Shown here piece by piece: positions 47,042 to 64,000 of a stretch of DNA of 64,000 bases; within the stretch, counting starts at the first letter, position 1, and each line of letters opens with the position of its first letter. This DNA comes from Eleginops maclovinus. Lineage: Eukaryota > Chordata > Actinopteri > Perciformes > Eleginopidae. The DNA lies in contig NC_086351.1 in NCBI RefSeq assembly GCF_036324505.1, positions 4,582,001 to 4,646,000 on the forward strand, read 5' to 3'. The notes below the pieces were generated by a model, which saw only the letters and a list, made by a program, of their open reading frames with translations, was not told where the DNA came from and did not search any database. The position numbers and the translations under genes are program-made.

Positions 47042-47153
47042 AGGTTAAAGGTCACAGGGCGTTGCTAGCTGAACAACCAATAGGAAGCTGGGCCACTGTC
47101 ACAAGGACAGAGTTAACTGGGAAGGCTCTGTTTGTGGCTTCCCCTTTTTAAAA
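47042..47153 (+). promoter_or_regulatory. Candidate second (TATA-type) lipe promoter with DR1 element
   Basis: A direct repeat with one-base spacing, AGGTTA-A-AGGTCA (47042-47054), resembles a PPAR/RXR or HNF4 site with one mismatch. It is followed by a CCAAT box (accaatagg, about 47077), a GTTAAC motif (47112-47117) and a TATA-like TTTTTAAAA (47145-47153). A strong donor, CAG|gtgagt, occurs at 47784/47785. A transcript starting near 47175 and splicing to 51649 would use the Met at 51651, as in the short mammalian form. This is inference from motifs only. Confidence 0.35.
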
Positions 47154-48629
47154 GAACCATGTGAGGGACAAGCAGACAGGAAAGAAAAGGACATCTCATT
47201 GCCTCAGAGTAGAGCCGGTTATGACAGTCTGACAAACGGAGGCTGACAGGAGAAGAGGCATCTCTGATCGTCCCGATGAGTTGGTGACAGACTCAAAGAG
47301 GAAGAACAACCAAAAACCTTCCCTGTTCCTCTCTTTCTCTCATTCTGTCTTTCTTCTTTTCCATGCTGTCATTGCTTTCATGGAAAGAGAGGAGACAGCA
47401 AAGGACAGAGCCTTGAACTCAAAGCTGGTAATCACTTTTACTTTTTTCTCTTCCAGCTTTTACTGTAGTTGCTCTATAGCATCATTTAAAGGCCAGCATC
47501 AGCCTGTGGGGACTTGTTTGCACTGCCTGTGGGCCCTGCAGGACTCATTATATATCTTTTAATGTTGCGGGTGTTGGTTGTAGTGCATGACTTATTAATG
47601 CCTGCTCTCATCCATCTTTAATGTGGAGAGACAAGGTGCAGCTTAATGGCTGCAGTGGGAGGACAGTGACCACTTGTGTCAGTACCTCAGGAAGGATGGA
47701 GCTGAAACACATTTCCTCATACTGACAGGTAGATGTAGGTAGTTGGAACCATTGCTGATGCACATAAGGCGATACGGACAGCAGGTGAGTTATGCTTTTG
47801 TGTAGTGTCAGCTTTATTGCTTTGAATATTATCTTATGTCAAAGTCTTCACTGCACTAAGGCATGTTGAACTCTCTCTCAGGAAGCTCTCTATTAAATTG
47901 CAGTGGTTCGTATAACTCTTATCCTTTGATATACTCCCTGCAGTTGGTCAGCGTAATGTGACTTCATTATCATTAAGCAAGTAGCTATGCTGATCTAGGG
48001 GTTCATAAAGTTCACGCCTAGCTCACTCTGTCAACATAAGGCCTATTGCCTTTCCCATCTGAGAGTTGTACCCCCAGCTCTAATTAGGAATGTAATTTTA
48101 ATTTTGGCTGCTCGCCCATGCACCGGTATAGCACAGTGTTTGGGTGACTGCTTGACTAAAGGCCCTCATTGTGTCACTTAAGGCTACCTAATTCTGATGC
48201 AGACAGTTCAATGTGTATTTATAGATATTCTTTGTTCCTCTTGGTGTTTCATTCTTATGTAATAAGTGGATTCTCTTGCACATACAGTAACTGTTTCCTG
48301 TGCTTTGGGGTCCAGAACATTCCCCGCCAGTGCGTAATCCACTGGGTTTTAGAGAAATCTTGATATTGAGCAACAATTCCAGCATTGTATAAGTGTGTGA
48401 TTGTCGTTAGCTGCCGAATTACTTTGGAAATGGCGCATTCGAGTACTGTAGACTCCCTTCATCGATCCTTCATCATGCATGTGTTGATGGTTGCGTAATA
48501 TCCGTGAAACTCACATTTACTCATGTTTTTTTCCTCCCTATTCCTCCTGAACACATCTGCAGTCTTTGATACTCCAGTAAAGATAACAGCCACCCATAAA
48601 TGTAGTTACACATATGGTTATTCAGGCAT

Positions 48630-48960
48630 CTATGTGTCAGGGGATTGATGGGCTCATCTACCAATAAGAGGGTCTGTGGTTCAATCCCATATATTCATAT
48701 CCCGTATGGCAAGATACCCCAAATTGCTCCCCTCAAATTTCTACATTATTGAAGGTGTTTTTAAACTTGCTTTGGAAAACAATTCACATGTAATGTACTC
48801 ATTTTCATGTTCTGTACATCGCTGTTTGTTTGCAAAACTCCCCCTAATGTGGAGAAGTATAAGGACGGTTAAATAGAAAACCAGAAATGATCGACATTTT
48901 ACTGGGATAAGGACATTAGCTCATTTACAGCTTTAAGCTCTGGATTCCAGTAAATGTCAT
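48630..48960 (+). mobile_element. tRNA-like SINE relic
   Basis: GGTCTGTGGTTCAATCCC resembles a tRNA T-arm (box B). It is followed by ACCCCAAATTGCTCCCCT, a sequence that follows the tRNA-like head in common fish SINE-like repeats. Box A is degenerate. Confidence 0.4.
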
Positions 48961-49944
48961 TTGGATAAATAAAAACAAACATTCTCTGAGCCCCCAATGA
49001 GTCAAACAAAATCAATGTCTGTAGGGATCACACATTTAATCTTGTCTTGTGGTGTTTAGTTTGGGATGAAATATTTCTTCATTTTAAAATGAAGGGATGG
49101 CTGTGAAGCAGTAATGTGCTCACCATGGATAATAACTTCATACAACATCACTATAAAATATTCTTAACTACTGTATATCTACTGTATAATGTATAACTAA
49201 TGTATAACTACTGTATCTCCAAGTTTATAACTAGAACAATGTAAATTCTTTTTCAGTTTTCCTCAAAGTCATGGGACAAGCTTACTATGTGTTCTCTGTG
49301 CAGGGTTGAATTGATGTGAAATTAGGCCTTGAGCTGCTTTATTAAGCTTTGCCAGAAGTCTTAGAACTTGATGTTGTAATGAAGAATGTATCCCCTCCAA
49401 AGTGCTGCTCTGTGCAGTCCACTCATTTGGTTCTGCTGATTTGTTTCAGTTTGTTTCTGTACCCCAGGTCCAATAAATGTCTCCTAAATGCAATGGTACA
49501 TTAACCGTGCTCTAGATGGCTACATTACACACACAAATACACACAGGGGGCTTCCTGTTTGTAGATAATTATAACTATTGGGCCTGTGACATTAATGGAA
49601 ATGTTGTACTTCAATACAGACAAAGTGAGTCTGCTAAAGAACTGCATGTGTCTGTGTTTTCAGGCATTACTGGAATGTGAGGCCCAACTCCGTAACATGT
49701 GGGGTTAAAGTTGGGTGTGTCCAGATGAGGCATGTTTTCCAGGGCAAAGTGGAAGAAACCGGCAGCGCTCCTCACTGGATTGAAAATATATAAATACAAT
49801 CCAGCAGAGTACTTAAAGCAAAAGTGGACAGTGTTCCTGTTTTCCAACTTCCATATTTTTAGCATCAAATCTTTGTGGTATGATTCACTAATCCTTTGCT
49901 TAAATGTAACCAATGAGAAACGTGCCAAAAAAGGGCGTCTAGCG

Positions 49945-50191
<247 letters not shown>

Positions 50192-51648
50192 AGCGAGTTG
50201 TGATTCCTCTGAGCAAACTGAAATCGCCTCTCCCATTACTCTCTCTGAATGGCATGGAATAGCAGAATAATTGCGCGATAAGGGCTCCCATTATTTCTTT
50301 GACCCTCAAAACAATATTTCACTTTTGTTGAATCTTTGTACTATTAGCATCCAATGGCTATTTCCAGTCCACATCCCAATATGTTGCTTTGGTTATCTGT
50401 AAAACAAAACACTGTGCTGTTTTATAATTCTCTAAAGTTTTATTGAACTAGCTTAAGTTAAAGTTTAAATAGTAGAAGTTTGAAGAGTTCTCTGCTGATA
50501 CCAAGGGCACCTGATGTCATTTGGGATGTTTATCAGAGTTCATTTTGAGCAACTCTGAACTGATCGTTATTTTCTATCATCTCCCTATAAATGTTCGAGT
50601 CCTGCAAGATGATTAGGTAACACCCTTCCATAACAAACACAAGACTTTCTTTCCCCTTGTTCGCTTCTCCCCCTAAAATCACTTTCTCATCTATTAGGAA
50701 AGACCTGCTGTCTCTGTTTCTTTGAGATTTAGTGTCTCTGTGTGTGCACCAGCCCTTCTCCTCTTTCCCCTGTCTCTCAGCGTGCCCGTCACCCTATACA
50801 GTAAACACCAGCTTGTTCTCCGGCTCGTGTGTTGTGGAAACAGAGGTCTCAAGTGACACGGCACCAGATCCTTGTTATGTTGCATTAGGGCAGGGGTATT
50901 GGCACACTTGATAAACACACTCCACTGTGTGTTCAGCTGCACACCTCCCTTTGGGACTCTTATGCAAGTGTGTTTTTATTCAGTGTATGACTAATCAGTG
51001 TTCGTTCTCATCAGCATGACGTCAGTAGAGGGCCTCTGCCTTCTCCTGCTGCTTCATGCATGTCTGCCCAGATCTTGGTGGATTTTGGCTGCTTAGCCTG
51101 GCATTACATCGTTTAATTTCAAGGCTTGCTTAACACGTTTCAATCAATGAGCCTCTGTTCGCCAGGCTATTGGGGATTAGCTAATAGAAGTAAGAGAACA
51201 TTAGGATATATCCAATGATATCCCACCTTTTACAGTGTCTACATGATAATGGCGAGTGGGGGTGTGGTGCAGAATAAGAATCAGGGGCTTTCTTTTTATG
51301 CTTGCAGGAGCAGCTGACAGTCGAGTTTAACAACTCAAAAAAAAGATCTTTAATTTAACAAATGCATAGGGGTCAGCAAGGTGGAATGATTGAGTGAGAT
51401 CAGAGATTGTTATAGGATACAAGCCCCTTTGTCAGTAATCTGCTAAGTACCATTGTTTGGTACAGATCCTCCTAGATACAGATCCTCAATGATAATGTTT
51501 CAAAAGTGATCATTCCCTCCAACTTTGCAAAACATGTGGCAATATTTACACCACCCAAATGAATTGCAATTTGTTATTTTACCCCCAAACCTACGGAAAA
51601 TGTTTTCGTTTTAACCCTTTGCCTTTTCACCCTCCGTCCCTGATTTAG

Positions 51649-63213
<11,565 letters not shown>

Positions 63214-63236
63214 GTATACCCCCGACTGTGTGTGGC

Positions 63237-63268
<32 letters not shown>
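63237..63268. repeat. Short (GT)n/(GC) repeat
   Basis: GT run ending in GCGCGC, 24 nt downstream of the donor of the last visible lipe exon. Confidence 0.9.
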
Positions 63269-63270
<2 letters not shown>

Positions 63271-63394
63271 GGCATGGGAACATTAGAGGGAACGTGGGTG
63301 GCTTAAATCAGTTTCTACTTGCCAGCTTCGGCTTTTACACTGCTTGACAACAGGACAATTCTCAGACTATTGGCCTCCCCTCCGAAAAGCTTTG

Positions 63395-63588
63395 GGTCCC
63401 ATTGAGGTCTTTTTTGGGGCTTACATAGTGATGTCACTATGTTACGGAAGTAAACAAAGGATGCCAATGGAGGCGTTTTAGGGAACTTGGAGATTTTAAC
63501 CTTTTGGAGACCATTTACATGCACAAAAACGTTTATCACACACTAAAAGAAAAGGAACACCCCGGAAAGCATAATAGAGCTACTTAAA
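63395..63588 (-). mobile_element. Non-autonomous TIR element, family A, copy 5 (partial)
   Basis: Carries the family's GTGATGTCACTATGTTACGG and AAGTAAACAAAGGATGCCAA segment and ends GCATAATAGAGCTACTT. The conserved middle part is missing. After it, 63589-64000 shows nothing I can name and is intronic lipe sequence. Confidence 0.5.
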
Positions 63589-64000
63589 AAAAAGTTTCTC
63601 TCTAGAAAGAGGGAATACACTAAATTCCTCTACAGCTAGTGTATTTCGTTAACCAAATCGCACACATTTAGGCTACTATGTGATCTTGTTTTGATAAGTT
63701 AATAAATGTAATTCCATATCCCGTGCCTCCGCTAAAATGTTTGGTGCGTTACTGTTTGAAAAGCTCTGCCATAGCTTCAATCTGCTTGTGTCTTTGATCA
63801 CATTAACCGCCCTAAGTACAGATCAGTGTGTGTACGTGTGTCCAGCCCACATTTTCAGCATCTCCCTTTAAGCCAATTATGTGTGTAACAATATCAAATG
63901 CCCCGAAGTTCATTTACAGCCCATATGGATGAGGTTAATGACATGGATCCCCTTTGTTCAGCATTCAACTGTCCAATTATCACTTCGTCCCACCGTGTTG

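Noticed and set aside
48630..48680. Possible functional tRNA gene
   Set aside because: Box A and the acceptor stem are degenerate and the downstream sequence is that of a fish SINE-like repeat.

Overview
The window is vertebrate, almost certainly teleost fish, genomic DNA. It has intron-rich genes with GT-AG splice sites, very long (GT)n/(CA)n microsatellites (up to about 245 bp), many short terminal-inverted-repeat DNA transposons and LINE/SINE scraps. There is no prokaryotic-type gene organisation. Most open frames longer than 60 codons are chance or dinucleotide-repeat frames. I found the real genes by joining short exons whose splice phases agree and whose translations match known vertebrate proteins.

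Three genes lie head to tail on the + strand. (1) arhgef1 (p115-RhoGEF), coding exons 13173-34587: 29 coding exons giving about 1054 residues with an RGS-like domain, a linker, DH, PH and a C-terminal tail; its probable 3' UTR runs to about 38.4 kb. (2) cd79a (Ig-alpha, the B-cell receptor signalling chain), 38979-41118: 5 exons, 232 residues, with Ig domain, transmembrane segment and ITAM. (3) lipe (hormone-sensitive lipase), from 51651 to 63213 and running off the right edge: 9 exons seen, including the HGGG oxyanion-hole motif and the GDSAGG nucleophile motif. A possible upstream first exon lies at 42198-42285. The order arhgef1-cd79a-lipe matches genes that are close neighbours in mammals (human 19q13.2), so this is an old syntenic block.

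Region by region: 1-13139 holds no coding exon I can support, only microsatellites, repeat relics and possible regulatory DNA, and probably includes 5' flank and/or non-coding first exon(s) of arhgef1. 13140-38.4 kb is arhgef1. A gap of roughly 0.5 kb with an octamer motif and TATA box leads into cd79a. 41.6-42.2 kb is a compact intergenic stretch with a near-perfect hairpin and a GC-box/CCAAT-box promoter. 42.3-51.6 kb is mostly repeats plus a candidate second lipe promoter (TATA-like box, DR1/PPAR-type element). 51.65-64.0 kb is lipe, with a nested LTR-in-MITE insertion at 54.5-55.7 kb.

The gene products do not form one pathway. ARHGEF1 (G-alpha-12/13 to RhoA) and CD79A both act in lymphocytes; LIPE is a lipid-mobilising enzyme. 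The points most worth a second look are CA/GT repeats placed at the splice sites of the arhgef1 DH exons, two phase-preserving candidate microexons, a His at the position of the mammalian CD79A inter-chain cysteine, a 25-bp-arm hairpin beside the 42-kb promoter, and the nested LTR element whose two ends are inverted copies. I found no clear evidence of an entirely new biological system.
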